This document shows positions 11,391-24,313 of a stretch of 64,000 nucleotides of DNA, one piece after another. The notes beneath the pieces were generated by a model. It was not told the DNA's origin and searched no databases. It saw only the letters and a program-made list of their open reading frames with translations. Origin of the DNA: Tenrec ecaudatus (lineage: Eukaryota; Chordata; Mammalia; Afrosoricida; Tenrecidae). The position numbers and the translations under genes are program-made. Position 1 is the first letter of the stretch; each line of letters opens with the position of its first letter. The stretch lies in assembly GCF_050624435.1 (NCBI RefSeq), contig NC_134542.1, positions 115,923,677 through 115,987,676 on the forward strand, read 5' to 3'.

Positions 11391-12965
11391 GTAGATCACT
11401 TCTTGGCATATTCAAAACTATAATTGGTACTGAAGAACAGGAGGTTATAAAAATGTGGAAGACTTTGAAATACATAATATAATGGTGGCGAGAAGAAATG
11501 GAAAGGTTTATTTCAGAAGAAATATTATGAACAAAACTTGGAGTGAAAAACCTTCGGAGGAGGCTGAGTTGTCTGACTTGAGTAAGGCAGGAATTCAAAC
11601 AGGAAGCTCTGCCTGGAATTCCTCATCATGGGCTACCAGTATACTTTGTAGACACCTCACCATACATTTACCACATGGTATGTAATGACTTAGGAGACTG
11701 TCTCTCTAATTATATCAAGTTCCTCCAGGGCCAAAGTCCAAATAATTGACTTTTAGTGTTCTCAAAGCCTAGTCCTGGGCTCAGCATGTGGCAGGTACTA
11801 ATGAAATGTTTTCTTAAGGAATGAATGTCTGAACAAATAGTGTACGAGAATCAGACCAGAGAGCCTTAAGTGCTTATTATCTTCTTCACAGGAAATTAAA
11901 TGAAAATAACTTATGCAAAGTGTCATATGTGAAAGTGCTAATTTACTGGAGGAAAACAGCAGCAAGATAACAGAAAATGAAGACGTAAAATTAACTTAAG
12001 GTCAAACATGTTAAAAATACACACAAACCAAACAGGGTTGACTGGGTGACTGAAGGTGGGTTTGAGATGCCACCCCAAGGGAACTGTAGTATATAAATTC
12101 CAACAATCCTTTACAAGTAGAGCATTTCTACACTTCAAGGTTATGAATTGGGCTTCAAGACAAACAGCTATGCTGATTTTTTAACACAATTTGTACTTGA
12201 ATACTTTCATTCAATTAACAAACAGTAATTGTAGCATACTCTTAGGACCTTCTCATTCTCACCTCAAGCTTTCATTTTTAACTCTAGAGATCCCTTATGC
12301 TATTCTAAACATAAATGACAGTTTTAAGCAGAATTTGCTTTGCATCTCCAAATATGTTTATGGTAAAGTGAAATTTCTTAATATGGTTCTTCTATTCAAG
12401 TCTCAGTAAATCCCACCAAAGGGTGCGGCTATGCAATTAGGGCATGTGTGACACTAATAAGATGGGATTGGTCATTTTTGTTTCCATTTTTGAAGCTGAC
12501 AGAGAAATCCCAGGACCATTTTGGAGAAGCATGCCCACGATCTCTGTTTGAAGTGACAGAGGCTGCCCATATCATTTGCATCAGAGACTGGGGCACAAAG
12601 ACCCAGAGGAGCAGTGCTGAGACCCTGGGGAAACTTCTCCTCACCTGGCCTGCAGTGATTTATGGAGCCCTGCATAGATGGATGGAGAGTGGTGTGAGAG
12701 GTGCTGTGTAAATATATAAAGAAAGAGTGCAGAGGCTTGCTTGCCTCCTGCTTGTGGCAATAGGAAATCCAGAAGGTCAGATATAGCCTTCATGTAGTTT
12801 TTATTTTAAAAGTCAAGCAAGCTATGAAATAATATACTTGCAAGGCATCAGACCGTAGCATTCACTAGCTCTGAAAATTTAAGGACTCCGTATGATTTCA
12901 GAATTTACAATATTTTGTACATGGGAGGAGTCGTACAAATGCTACAACAGTAATGGTGATCTCAG
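11391..12965. other. No recognised feature
   Basis: About 1.6 kb of apparently unique intron. 12440-12700 is more GC-rich and open in several frames, without a recognisable protein. Confidence 0.5.
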
Positions 12966-13173
12966 ACGTGCTGGCAGCACTATGGTTAAAGTACTTGGCT
13001 GCTATCCAAAGGTCAAGGCTTCAAACCCACCAGCCGATCAGAGGAAGAAATATTTGTTAGACTGTCTCTGTAAAAGATCTGCGACTACTTACAGCCTTAG
13101 GAAGCGTCTGAGGCAGTTCTACAGGTGCGCCGTGAGTCAGAACAGGCTCGGTGGCGGTGGGTTTGCTTTTGGG
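12966..13173 (+). mobile_element. AfroSINE (plus)
   Basis: GGTCAAGGCTTCAAACCCAC marks box B. The tail CGCCGTGAGTCAGAACAGGC and GGTGGGTTTGCTTTTGG follow. It lies just upstream of the L1 at 13395. Confidence 0.75.
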
Positions 13174-13394
13174 TAGATCTATCTTTCCCTTTCTCCCTTA
13201 AAAACCTGGTGTTATTTAGCAAAAAGATTTGCAATTACTATGAAAAGAAAAATATGAGGTGAAAAGTTTAAAAGAAAAGAAAAAACGAGGCAATTTAACC
13301 TATAGTTTTCTGATAAACCACAACTGGAGTCTGAGAAGAACCAGGATAACCAGGAAAAATAAATGCTTCTAGAAAAATGCAGACACAGAACACT

Positions 13395-14674
13395 ATTACT
13401 AGAAACCAAGAGTGACCTCAACAAATGGAAGAATATCCCATGCTCATGGATTGGAAGACTCAATATAGTAAATATCAGTTCTGCCCAAGGCATAAGTTTA
13501 ATGCAATCCTGATAGAATTACCCTCATCTCTCTTCAAAGAAATGGAAAACTGATTACCAATTTCATATGGAGAGAGAAGAAGCCCAGAATTAGCAAAGAA
13601 CTCCTCGAGAAGGACACAGTGGGAGGGCTTGCTTTACCTGACTTTGGCACCTATTATACAGCCACAGTTGTCAAAACTGCATGGTATTGGTATAATGACA
13701 GATACTCAGACCAATGGAAATAACTGAAAGCTCAGAAATAAAAGCATCTGCATACAGAGAACCGATCTTTGATAAGGGCCGAAAAAAGGGCCGAAAAAAT
13801 ATCCAATGAGAAGCAGATGCCCTCCTTAACAAGTGGTGCTGGAAAAAATGGTTATCTACCTGCAAAAAAATGAAGCAAGACCGTTATCTCACTCCATGCA
13901 CAAGAATAAACTCAACGTGGATCACTGACCTTGAGGTAAAAACCAAAGCTATTATGGCCATCAATGAGGGAATTGGGACAAAATGGAGAACTTTGGCACA
14001 GGGAATATATAAGCTACCAGAAATAGGGAAGGACAAAAACACAAACTAACAAGTGGGGTATACTGAAAATAAAACACCTGTGTACATTGAAAGAATTCAC
14101 CGAGAGTAATGAGAGAGGCCACGGACTGGGAAAACACATGACACATCAGTAATGACACATCAGACAAAGGCCTTATTACTAAAATCTACAATACTGACAG
14201 CTTCTCAAAAGAAAAAAAACCAATTGCCCACTGAAGAGGTGGGCAAAGGACCTGAACAGAAGTTTCACATGGGCAGAAAACTGAATGGCCAATAAACATA
14301 TGAGAAAATATTCCCGATCTTTAGCTAAATGAGAAATGCAAAGGAAAACAACGAGATACCACCTAACACCCTCAAAGATAGCCCAATTCAAAAAATCAGA
14401 AAGCAAGAAATGTTGGAGGGGCTGTGGGGATACAGGAACTCTCATCCACTCCTGGTGGACCTGTAAGTATATACAGCCACTATGGAAATCCATCTGGCAA
14501 TATCTAAAACAGATGGATAGCGAGTTACCATACAACCCAGCAATCCCCCTCCTGGGCATATACACAGAAGAGGCAAGACACAAACCAAGGCCCAGACATC
14601 TGTACTCCAACGTTCAATGTCCACAGTTAAAAACTGCAAGAAGTTGGAAACAACCCAAAATTTCCATCAACTGA
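13395..14674 (+). pseudogene. LINE-1 ORF2 C-terminal remnant
   Basis: Recognisable ORF2 sequence covers the distal reverse-transcriptase and C-terminal domains. An open stretch at 14336-14674 contains KKCWRGCGDTGTLIHSWW, then YIQPLWKSIWQYLK and PYNPAIPLLGIY, which is the cysteine-rich C-terminal segment of L1 ORF2. Stops and frameshifts upstream make the copy dead. Confidence 0.85.
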
Positions 14675-15751
14675 TGAATGGATTAAAAAACTGTGGTACA
14701 TACATACAATGGAGTACTACACAACTCTAAAAAGCAGTGATAAATGTATGAAGCACATTGCCACATGGGAAGGACTGGAGGAAATAATGCTAAGCAAAGT
14801 AAGCCAAGCACAAAAGGAGTACAACATGAGATGGCTGAGGTAAGCTTAAAAAATGTAAATGGGGCAAAGGGGAAAAGTTATTGTATACAATATTCCTGGG
14901 GTGAGGACCAGGTAGTATGGCAGGGGCCAGACAAATTCAGGGTTACATAAGGTAGCTAACTAAAAATGGGGGGGGGGTAAAAGGAATGGGTAGCAGGGGA
15001 ACAAGGCACTAAGGCACCCAAGGAGAAGGTATCATTTATATTTCCACAGGGAAAGAGGGACCAGACTTCAACCCAGTGCTTCAAGATATGAATGCAACAT
15101 ACCGGCATGGAGTAGGGAACCAGTGAAGATGTCTGAGGGGCTGGCCCCAATCCCAACAAGTGGAGACCATCCCTCCCCCCAGAAGAATTTATTTCAGAGG
15201 ACGGCACTGAAGCTGCAGCTCTAGAGTGTCATGTTTGATCAAAGCACACGGGAGCAAATGAAGGGGGAGGAAGAGAGATTGGAACACATCCTGGCCCAAC
15301 AGGCCTTGAGGATGATAATCCCGCTCAGAGCAGCCAATCTACAGAGCAGACCATATGGCCAACCCCACTATGAGACACGGTATCCCTAACTGACCCATAG
15401 CCCTACTGGGGACAACAATGGAGACACAGTGTAGGAGTTGCATCCGAACTGATCCCACCACACTGTGGCAAAATACTAAGAGCGTGCAACAGAACAGCAA
15501 GGGGAACAGAACAATGAAGTTTCCAGGGAATACCAAAAATAGACTTTGGGGCCAGGGCTTGGCAACCCATCAGACTGGACCAGAAAACACTCCTAAAAGC
15601 CAACAAAACAGTTCTTGCTAACTACAGACTTTTCTTTTTTGTTGTTTTTGTCATTGACTTTTTGTTGCTGTCATTGATGTTTGGCTTTCTTTTGCACTGT
15701 CTTGTTCTTGTGCATGTTATTATCTCCTTAGGTCTGTCTAAATAAGATAGG

Positions 15752-16301
15752 CTGAGTCAGGGTGCAATGTAGCAATGATGAAAATGATAACTTTCCTCTA
15801 GTTCCTAAATGCTTGCCCCCCCCCCCACTGTCATGATCCCAATCCTACCTTGCAAGCCTTACTAGACCAGAGGATGTACACTGTACAGATGGGAACTGGA
15901 AACACAGGGAGTCCAGGGCGGATGATCCCCTCACGACCAGTGGTGTGAGTGGCGATACTGGGAGGGCACAGGGAGGGTAAGTTGGAAAGGGGAAACCAAT
16001 TTTAAGGATCTACATGTGACCTCCTCCCTGGGGGGCAGACAGCAGAAAAGTGGGTGAAGGGAGATGTGAGACAGAGCAGGATATGACAAAATAATAATTT
16101 ATAAATTATCAAGGGTTTATGAGGGAGGGGAGAGTAGAGAAGGAGGGGAAAAAATGAAGACCTGATGCCAGGGGCTTGGGTAGAGAGCAAATGTTTTGAG
16201 AATGATGAGGGCAACAAATGTACAAATGTGCTTTACACAATTGATGTATTCATGGATTGTGATGGGAGTTGTATGAGCCCCTAATAAAATGATTTTAAAA
16301 A
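15752..16301 (+). mobile_element. L1 3' end nested inside the older L1
   Basis: A roughly 550-bp, 5'-truncated copy of the last part of the same L1 3'UTR ends in CTAATAAAATGATTTTAAAA. It is flanked by a perfect 13-bp duplication TAAATAAGATAGG at 15739-15751 and 16302-16314. The host L1 3'UTR continues directly after the second copy, so the insertion point is certain. Confidence 0.9.
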
Positions 16302-16770
16302 TAAATAAGATAGGTTGAATGAACAATCAAGGGGACTGATGGTTCCGGGGGGACATGGGAAAGGGGAAGGTGGGGGGAAAGGAAGTGGTGTTAACAAACC
16401 CAGGGACAAGGGAACAACAAGTGATTCAAATTGGTGCTGAGGAGGGTATAGGAGGCCTGGTAGGACGTGATCAAGGGTAATGTTAACTGAGAGGAATTAC
16501 TAAAACCCGAATGAAGGCTGAGCATGATAGTGGGACAAAAGGAAAGTCAAAGAAAATAGAGGAAAGAACTAGGAGGCAAAGGGTATTTGTAGACGTCTAC
16601 ATAAAGACATGTACATATGTAAATATATTTATATATGAGGATAGGGAAATAGACCTATTGTGCATATGTTTATAGGTTTAGTATTAAGATAGCAGATGGA
16701 CATTGGGTTTCCACTCAAGTACTCCCTCAATGTAAGAACACTTTGTTCTATTAAACTGGCATTCCATGAT

Positions 16771-17259
16771 GCTCACCTTCCCAACATAATCGCTGAAGAC
16801 AAAGCTGGTGCATAAAAAAATATGGGGAAGAAAGCTGATGGAGCCCGGCTATTAAAAGATATATCATCTAGGGTCTTAAAGACTTGAAGGCAAACAAGCG
16901 GCCATCTAGCCTAGAAGCAACAAAGCCCACATGGAATAAGCATACCAGCCTGTGTGATCATGAGGTGCCAAAGGGATCACTTATCAGGCATCAAAGAACA
17001 AAAAATCGTATCATTGTGTGCTCACCTCCCTGATATGATCACTGAAGACAAATGGGTGCATAAGCAAATGTGGTGAAGAAAGCTGATGGTGCCTGGCCAT
17101 CAAAAGATATAGCATCTGGGGTCTTAAAGGCTTGAAGGTAAACAAGCGGCCATCTAGCTCAGAAGCAACAAAGCCCATATGGAACAAGCACCTCAGCCTG
17201 TGTGATCACGACGTGTCTAAGGGATGAGGTATCAAGAACAAAAAAATCAAATCATTGTG
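16771..17259 (+). repeat. Tandem duplication (about 240-248 bp) in an L1 3'UTR
   Basis: Two units, 16771-17018 and 17020-17259, both start GCTCACCT and end ATCATTGTG. Each contains the segment GCGGCCATCTAG and the phrase CATCAAAGAACA or ATCAAGAACA. The L1 copy at 21700-23507 has only one unit. Confidence 0.8.
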
Positions 17260-17884
17260 AATGAGGGGCAGTGCAGACTGGGGACCCAAGACCCATCTGT
17301 AGGCAACTAGACATCCCCTTACAGAATGGTTGTGGGGAGGAGACGAGCCAGTCAGGGTGCAGTATAGCAACGATGAAACATACAACTTTCCTCTAGTTCC
17401 TAAATGCTTCCTCCCCACCATCATGATCCCAATTCTACCTTACAAACCTGGCTAGACCAGAGGATGTACACTGGTACAGATAGGACCTGGAAACGCAGGG
17501 AATCCAGGACAGATGATCCTTCCAGGACCAGTGCTGATAGTAGTGATACCAGTAGGGTGGAGGGAGGGTTGAGTGTTAAGGAGGAACTAATTACAAGGAT
17601 CTACATATAATCTCCTACCTGGGGGATAGACAACAGAAAAATGGGTAAAAGGAGACGTCGGACAGTATAAGATATGATAAAATAACAATAATTTATAAAT
17701 TATCAAGGGTTCATGAGGGAGGGGGGAACAGAGAGGGAGGGCAGAAAATGAGGACCTTATACCAAGGGTTCAAGTAGAAAGCAAATGTTTTTAGAATGAT
17801 GGCAACAAATGTACAAATGTGCTTGACACAATGGATATGAGTTGTACAATCTCCCAATACAATGATTAAATTAAAAAAAAGAAA

Positions 17885-18809
17885 ATACAGACAACAAATG
17901 TAATCAGATATGGTCATGTAGGTTGTATTTATACTTTACTTTCTCAAAAACAAAAACAATAAAGAAACTTTAGTTTACTGAGCTCAATCAAATCCAGTTC
18001 TTCACTTACTACTATCTTTTGTTCTCGCCTCTTTGCAGCATCCACTTTACTTCACAGCCAAGCCGGGTCATCACCCCTGTTCACTGTGCTCCTTTCTGGA
18101 GCTTCCGCCCATTTCTGTCTGCTGAATCTCATCTTGCTAAGCTCAGCTCAAATTCCACCCACTGCTCATTTTACCTGTTCCTATTCCAAGATGTACTCTC
18201 TTCTATATTACCTTCTCCCACCCCTTCATTTTAGCCATTCCTCATTTGGGGGGGCTTCTCAAGCCTTGTCATTTCACACTGTTTCTGTTGGCACATCATC
18301 ATTCATTCACATTCTTTTATCATATACGTAAAAGTCACCAGTGTCTTTGGAAGTTGAAAAGAGGGTGTGCCAAACAGATGTGGGCAAATCTTACTAGTCC
18401 AATATAAAATGACATTTTTCACCCAAGTTAAATGGATCCGACAGGTCATGTCACTTCTCTTCCAACTGGTGCATGCTTAGGGAATAAATCCCAATGCTAT
18501 ACTTGTCACACTAAGAGTTAAAATAGAGCCAACTTCCCTACAGGGATTCAAACTGAAAATAACAACTTGAAAGATTAGAAAGGTAAGTGAGAGGGCTATA
18601 CATTTATGCAAAAAGGGTCAGACCAATTCAGAAAGGCAAGGATAAAAGATTACACACCTTGAAGAGTGTAATCAGTGCCACTGAATTGTATGTGTGGAAA
18701 TTGTCAAATATTCTCAACAACAAAAATATATTGAAAAAATGAAACCACTTTCTCTTCTTATTCTATATAAATTGTACCATAATTCAGCTTAAAAAACAGG
18801 AGTCACTCT
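17885..18809. other. No recognised feature
   Basis: Mostly unique-looking sequence with short frames at 18019-18331 that match no family I know. Confidence 0.5.
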
Positions 18810-18900
18810 AGAACTGTGGTGGTGGTTGTGCAACCACTCTCGAGGTGACTGAACTACTGGATTTTATGCTATGTGAATTATATGACAATAAATTTTGGGG
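18810..18900 (+). mobile_element. L1M 3' end fragment (plus)
   Basis: GTGGTGGTTGTGCAACCACT...TGTGAATTATATGACAATAA is the typical terminus of old mammalian L1M elements. Confidence 0.55.
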
Positions 18901-19299
18901 GGGTACATATTAAAAAAAAGTTCTTATCCTTCCTTGTCTTCCAAAGTTGTTTGAAAGAATACTTTTGGTGTGGGTAATTGTACTTAAGACAGTGTTCTCC
19001 TTATTAGCATAAGACCCCATAGAGCAGTGGGCTTGAATTTCTGGGTAATGGAAGTATCATGATCAGTTAATCAGGAGTCGCGGGTACAGGTAAGTCCTAC
19101 CTTTCCAGTCATGTCTTATCTGTGTGCTCTTGGTCCTAAAAGATAATCAAGTGAGCAAGCATGAATGGCTCAGTATTAATTCAACTACCAAATGATTACT
19201 GTATATGACTTAGTTCACACTGAGTCAGAAGTTGTTCTAAGATGCCTACGTGTTTGTCTCAGGTGTGTGGTTGTAACTTATCAAATGTTCTATGAGAGG
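18901..19299. other. No recognised feature
   Basis: Unremarkable sequence between an L1M fragment and a SINE fragment. Confidence 0.5.
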
Positions 19300-19391
19300 A
19301 AGGTCACAGACACCCTATGGAGCAGCTGTCCTCTGTCCTCTAGGTTTGCTATAAGTTGGACTAGATTCAACAGCAGTGGGCTTAGTTTGGA
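19300..19391 (+). mobile_element. AfroSINE right half (plus)
   Basis: Only the 3' part: GCAGCTGTCCTCTGTCCTCT then GCTATAAGTTGGACTAGATT and CAGCAGTGGGCTTAG. Confidence 0.65.
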
Positions 19392-19739
19392 AGTTTAGAG
19401 TCATGGGTCACTTGTCAGTAGCGTGATTAGATTATTTGTTGTGCAAAATAGGTAATATTTCAGAGCACCAAGAGGCACTTGGTGATTATGCCAGGGCAAT
19501 AGGTATAAACTGGGATTGTGTTCAGGGAACCTTACTTATCCTACTTTTTCAGGTAAGCCTGGAAATCAACAAAATGTCAGTGTTTCTCCTGCTCTCGAAC
19601 ACGACTTAAAGCTAAGACTCAATGCATCCATAAGTGTACATTCTAGATGTCTTTTACAGAAACCATTCAACCCAAATGCTGAGACATTTTAGAGCAGGTG
19701 ACAGTTACACAAACAACATCCGATAGGATAAAGTCTCAA

Positions 19740-20655
19740 CACTGACCAATGATAAGCATATGAAAAGAAGGTCAACATTTAATGCTTAGATAAACGCAAA
19801 TCAAAAATCACCGTATCACTACACAGCCACTCAAAAAATCCCTCAGACTCACTGCCATCGAGTCAATTCCACACTCACTAGAATGGCAAAAATAAAAAGG
19901 ACAGACAATGAATGGTTAAGTGTGGACAAGATGACTATTCATATACCGCTGATGAGAATGTAAAATGATGCAGGTTGGCACTTTTCCAGATAGTTACCTT
20001 TTATAATTCAGTAATTACACTTGTAGGTATATACCTATGAGCAATAAAAAGCATGGTTACAGAAAAATGTGCACATATACATTCATAGCAACGTTATTCA
20101 TAATTGCCCCAAAGTAGAAACAACCCAAATATCCATCAATTCATGGATAAATAAAATGTGCTATATCCATAAAGTGATATTATAGTAACAATAAAAAGGA
20201 ATAAAGCACTGATATATATAATAACACAGATATGAATTTAAAAGACAAAAAAAAGACATGAAAGGCCACATATTGTATGGTTCCTTTTATAGGAAATGCT
20301 CAGACAAGGCAGTCTTGAATGATGCAAATGGAAGAAAGCACGTGACGACTGGCAAAAGGGTGGTGGTCTTACACACCTAGAGGGACCAGCAAGTCACAGC
20401 CCTCTAAGTCTCATGAAGCAATTCTACTCTGCATGCTGGGGCTGTCATGGGCCCAAATGTACTTGACAGCAACTAACAAGCAACGTGGAAATGGAAAGTA
20501 GATTAGTGTTGCCGAACGCAGGAGGGTAAGTGCTAACGGGGATACGATTTCTAAAATTTTATTATGGTGATCATCACACAACCTGAAGATTGTATGCTTT
20601 AAATGAGTGCATTTTACGGTATATCTCAATAAAATCAAAAACAAGTGGTTAAACA
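19740..20655 (+). mobile_element. Old L1M ORF2 end and 3'UTR (plus)
   Basis: Landmarks run in order: AGTAGAAACAACCCAAATAT, then TCCATCAATTCATGGATAAA, AGTAGATTAGTGTTGCCG and finally GTGCATTTTACGGTATATCT before CAATAAAATC. SINE pieces interrupt it at 19843-19880 and about 20350-20480. Confidence 0.8.
19843..19880 (-). mobile_element. AfroSINE tail scrap (minus)
   Basis: GACTCACTGCCATCGAGTCA is the reverse of the AfroSINE terminus, inside old L1M sequence. Confidence 0.55.
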
Positions 20656-20669
20656 AATCAACCACATTC

Positions 20670-20866
20670 AAAACTCACTGCCACTGAGTCAATTGTGACT
20701 CACAGCAAATCTACAGGGCAGAGCAGAACTGCCCCACTTGGGGGTCAGAGGCTGTAAATTTTGATGAAGACAGAAAGCCTAATTTTTTTCCCACACAGAG
20801 GCTGATGGGTTTAATCGTCTGACCTTTCAGTTAGCAATACTCTGAATGTTACTCCACCAGGGCTCT
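20670..20866 (-). mobile_element. AfroSINE (minus)
   Basis: It runs from AAAACTCACTGCCACTGAGT to CCACCAGGGCTCTATG and is nearly full length. Confidence 0.88.
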
Positions 20867-21044
20867 ATGATTTGCGTAAAGGGGGGGTTACATATAAACT
20901 CTTAAAAACAAAAACACACATTTAAGTCTTTTTACAGACATTAGTAGCACTATTTCTATCAAAAGCATATGGCAATCAAATGTTTGCTCATGGGAGTTAA
21001 GTCCAATTCCGTATTACTTTAAAAAAATTATAAAAAAAACAACC

Positions 21045-21210
21045 CCAAACTCACTGCCATGGAACTGATGCTGCCTCACTGGGACCCTGTTAAGACAGCC
21101 CCTGTGTTTCTGAGACTGTAACTCTTTGATGAAGTAGGAAGTGCTGTCTTTAGCTCAAGGAGCTGTCCGTGGTTTCAAACCTTGTAGTTGGCTGCCCAAC
21201 CTGTAACCAT
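21045..21210 (-). mobile_element. AfroSINE (minus), 5' end missing
   Basis: AACTCACTGCCATGGAACTG, GACTGTAACTCTTTGATGAA and GTTGGCTGCCCAACCTGTAA. Confidence 0.8.
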
Positions 21211-21683
21211 CTGATCTCCTTGCTCCTAATTACCTCACAGAAAAATTATATCTTCAATCTCCTCAGTTCCAAATTTATGCATCCACTGCACATTTCAATT
21301 TCCCCCTACTCTTCCTTTCATTGTTGATAAGTTTTAGAGCATTTGTTTCTGACCTAGATCTGTTGAAAGTTCTGGAAATACCTTTGGCTATTTATTATGA
21401 CCCTAAAAAGCACAATGTTCATAAAAAAGGAACCAAGTACTGCTCTTCAATTCAATATAAAATATGTGGAATTTCCTCTCACATAGCTTAAGTTCAGTCC
21501 AGAAAGAATTATTTCAATTATAAAGAAAATTAATCTACTTGGTAATCAGGAAAACAATTCACAGAATGAACTTTGAGTGATGTTAACATTAAACCAGCTA
21601 GTAAAATATTCTATTTCAGAAAAATGTATTTCACTTAAAGAGTACAACTTGGCTTACAAAATTAGCAAGAAATTATTCATTTT
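21211..21683. other. No recognised feature
   Basis: AT-rich unique-looking sequence that ends at the L1 target site. Confidence 0.5.
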
Positions 21684-21699
21684 TAAAAACTGTGATCGT

Positions 21700-23507
21700 A
21701 CATCCTGGCCCCACTAGGCCGTGAGGATGATGTTCCTGATTAGAGCAGCCAGGCCACAGAGAGGACCACATGGCTGGCCCCACTATGAGACATGACACCC
21801 CTCACTGACCCATGGCCCTTCAGGGACAGCACTGGAGACACAGTGTGGGAATTGTGCCTGACCTGATCCCACCACATTGAGGCAAAGCACTGGGGGAGTG
21901 CAGCGGAACAGCAAGGGAATGGAGCGGCAAGGTCCCCAGGGAATGCTGAAGGTGGACTTTGGGGCCAGGGTGTGGTGTCCAAACACAATGGACTGGAAAA
22001 CACTCCTAAAGTCCAACAAACGATCCTTGAACTAACTACAAGCTTTTCTTTCTTGATGTGTTTTGTTCTTTGTCAGTGGTTTGTTGTTGTTGTTTACTGT
22101 TGTTTTGTTTTCCTCTGTCTTGTTTTTGTGCATGTTATTATCTCCGCAGGCCTGTCTAAATAAGATAGGCTGGATGAACTATCTGGAGGAAAAACAACGG
22201 AACGACAGTTCCGGGGGGGAAATGGGATAGGGGGAGGTGTGGGATAAGGAAGTGGTGTTAACAAACCCAGGGACAAGGGAACAACAAGGGATCCAAATTG
22301 GTGGTGAGGTGGGAGTGGCAGGCCTGGTAGGGAATGATCAAGGGTAAGGTAACGAAGAGGTATAGCTGTAGCCCAGGTGGGGACGGAACATGATAGTGGG
22401 ACAGGAGGAAAGTCAAGGGAAATAGAGGAAAGAGCTAGAGGGCAAAGGGCATTTATAGAGGTTTAAACAAAGACATGTACATATGCAAATATATATGAGG
22501 ATAGGGAAATAGATCTATGTGCCTATATTTATAGGTTTAGTATTAAGGTGGCGGAAGGACCTTGGGCCTCTACTCAAGCACTCCCTCGATGCGTGAATAC
22601 TTTCTTCTATGAAATTGGCATTCTATAATGCTCACCCTCCCGACACAACTGCTGAAGCCAAAGCGGGTGAGCAAGCAAATGTGGCGAAGAAAGCTGATGG
22701 TGCCCGGCTATCAAAAGAGATAGTGTCTGGGGTCTTAAAGGCTTGAAGGTAAACAAGCGGCCATCTAGCTCAGAAGCAACAAAGCCCACATGGAAGAAGC
22801 ACACCAGCCTGTGCGATCACGAGGTGGCAAAGGGACCAGGTATAAGGCATCATCCAAATATATATATATACACACATACCATAGTGAATGAAGGGGGAAG
22901 TGCAGAGTGGAGACCCAAGGCCCATTTGCTGGAGATCCCTTCACAGAGGGGTCTAGGGGAGGAGATGAGTCAGTCAGGGTGTGATGTGGCACTGATGAAG
23001 AATACAGCTTTCCTCCAGTTCCTAAATGCTACCCCCCCACCCCAACTACCATGATCCGAATTCTACCTTGCAAGCCTGTAATAGAGCAGAGGATGTACAC
23101 TGACTGGTACATATAGGAGCTGGAGGCACAGGGACTCCAGGGCGGATGATACCTTCAGGACCAGGGGTGTGAGGGGCGATACTGGGAGGGTAGAGGGAGA
23201 GTGGGTTGGAAAGAGGGAACCAATTACAAGGATCTACATGTGACCTCCTCCCTGGGGGACAGACAACAGAAAAGGGGGTGAAGGGAGACATCAGACAGGG
23301 CAAGATATGACAAAATAATAATTTATAAATTATCAAGGGATCATGAGGGAGGGGAAAAAAGAGGACTTGATGCAAAGGGCTTAAGTGGAGAACAAATGCT
23401 TTGAAAATGATGAGGGCAAAGATTGTACAGATGTGCTTCATACAACTGATGTATGTATGGATTGTGATAAGAGTTGTATGAGTCCCTAATAAAATGTTTT
23501 AAAAAAA
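21700..23507 (+). mobile_element. 5'-truncated LINE-1 3'UTR, 1.8 kb
   Basis: This is a full-length 3'UTR of the recurring L1 family, ending in AATAAAATG and an A tail. It is flanked by a 16-bp duplication with one mismatch: TAAAAACTGTGATCGT at 21684-21699 and TAAAAACTGTGCTCGT at 23508-23523. It contains a TA/CA microsatellite near 22858-22880. Confidence 0.9.
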
Positions 23508-23742
23508 TAAAAACTGTGCTCGTTTTCAGGTCATTACAGTTGCAGATTAGCTTCAAAAGTAATGCCACGTGGTGTCATGGCGTTTATCGAGATCCCTAGT
23601 CTCTATCAACTTTCCCCTCAAAGTCATTTGTAATATACAATCTAAATAAACACAGTATTTGTGCTGTGAAAAAGTAGCTGGTGCTAGAAACCAGCCTCTC
23701 ACTTTCCAGCTACTCATAAGCCAAAAATAAAACACCGTAGAC

Positions 23743-23901
23743 AAACGCCCTGCTAGCACGTTGATTCTGACTCACAGTGAGCCTGTATTGGGTTTCCAAG
23801 GCTGTAAATCTTTAAGGGAGCAGACAGCTTCAAGTTTCTCCAGAGGGGCAGCTGGTGTGTGAACCTCTCCAATGCTGATCGGACAGAGCCTCCAGGGCTC
23901 T
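23743..23901 (-). mobile_element. AfroSINE (minus)
   Basis: GTTGATTCTGACTCACAGTG to GAGCCTCCAGGGCTC, with the middle shortened. Confidence 0.8.
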
Positions 23902-23989
23902 TCATACATATACAAACTGTGGACCACGATTATGGCGCTTACACCCTTCGTGTGCACCCTCTGAGTTATAATAATCAATCGGGCAGAAT

Positions 23990-24148
23990 ATTGGTGAGAG
24001 GTTAAGGAAAGGAGGAGGGATGGAAACAGGAAACACTGGGAGGAAGTGGGATAAGTGATGGCATTGAAAGAATTAAAATGGACGAGCGGAAATGACACAG
24101 GGATAAACTGTGGAATGTAAAACCGATGATCTGCTCTGTAAACCTTCA
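23990..24148 (+). mobile_element. LINE-like 3' end, short copy
   Basis: It shares CTCTGTAAACCTTCACC and an upstream purine-rich part with the element ending near 7460. An AfroSINE begins directly after it. Confidence 0.4.
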
Positions 24149-24313
24149 CCTGCTGGTGCAGTGGTTTTTTGTTGAGCTGCTAACCACAAGGCCAGCAGTT
24201 CGAGACCACCAGCCGTTCTACAGGAGAAAGGTGCACTTTCTACTCCCTTAAAGAGTTCTGATCACACTGTCCTTCAGGGTTACTGTGGATTGGAATGGAC
24301 TCGATAGCAGTGA
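24149..24313 (+). mobile_element. AfroSINE (plus)
   Basis: CTGCTAACCACAAGGCCAGC, then AGTTCGAGACCACCAGC (box B) and TTGGAATGGACTCGATAGCA. Confidence 0.9.

Larger units (their letters stand above)
13395..17880 (+). mobile_element. 5'-truncated LINE-1 (ORF2 3' part plus long 3'UTR)
   Basis: The element begins in ORF2 (SDLNKWKNIPCSWIGRLNIV, broken by stops) and continues through the C-terminal ORF2 region. It then has a roughly 1.8 kb 3'UTR ending in an A-rich tail near 17870. It is interrupted by a second L1 at 15752-16301 and carries an internal tandem duplication at 16771-17259. No clear flanking duplication was found. Confidence 0.85.

Noticed and set aside
12429-12711. Overlapping 60-90 aa frames on both strands
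   Set aside because: Frames on both strands at the same place and no known domain; probably unique non-coding DNA.
23046-23441. 131-aa frame antisense to the L1 3'UTR
   Set aside because: It is the reverse of a repeated 3'UTR. Similar frames occur in other copies only because the sequence is shared.
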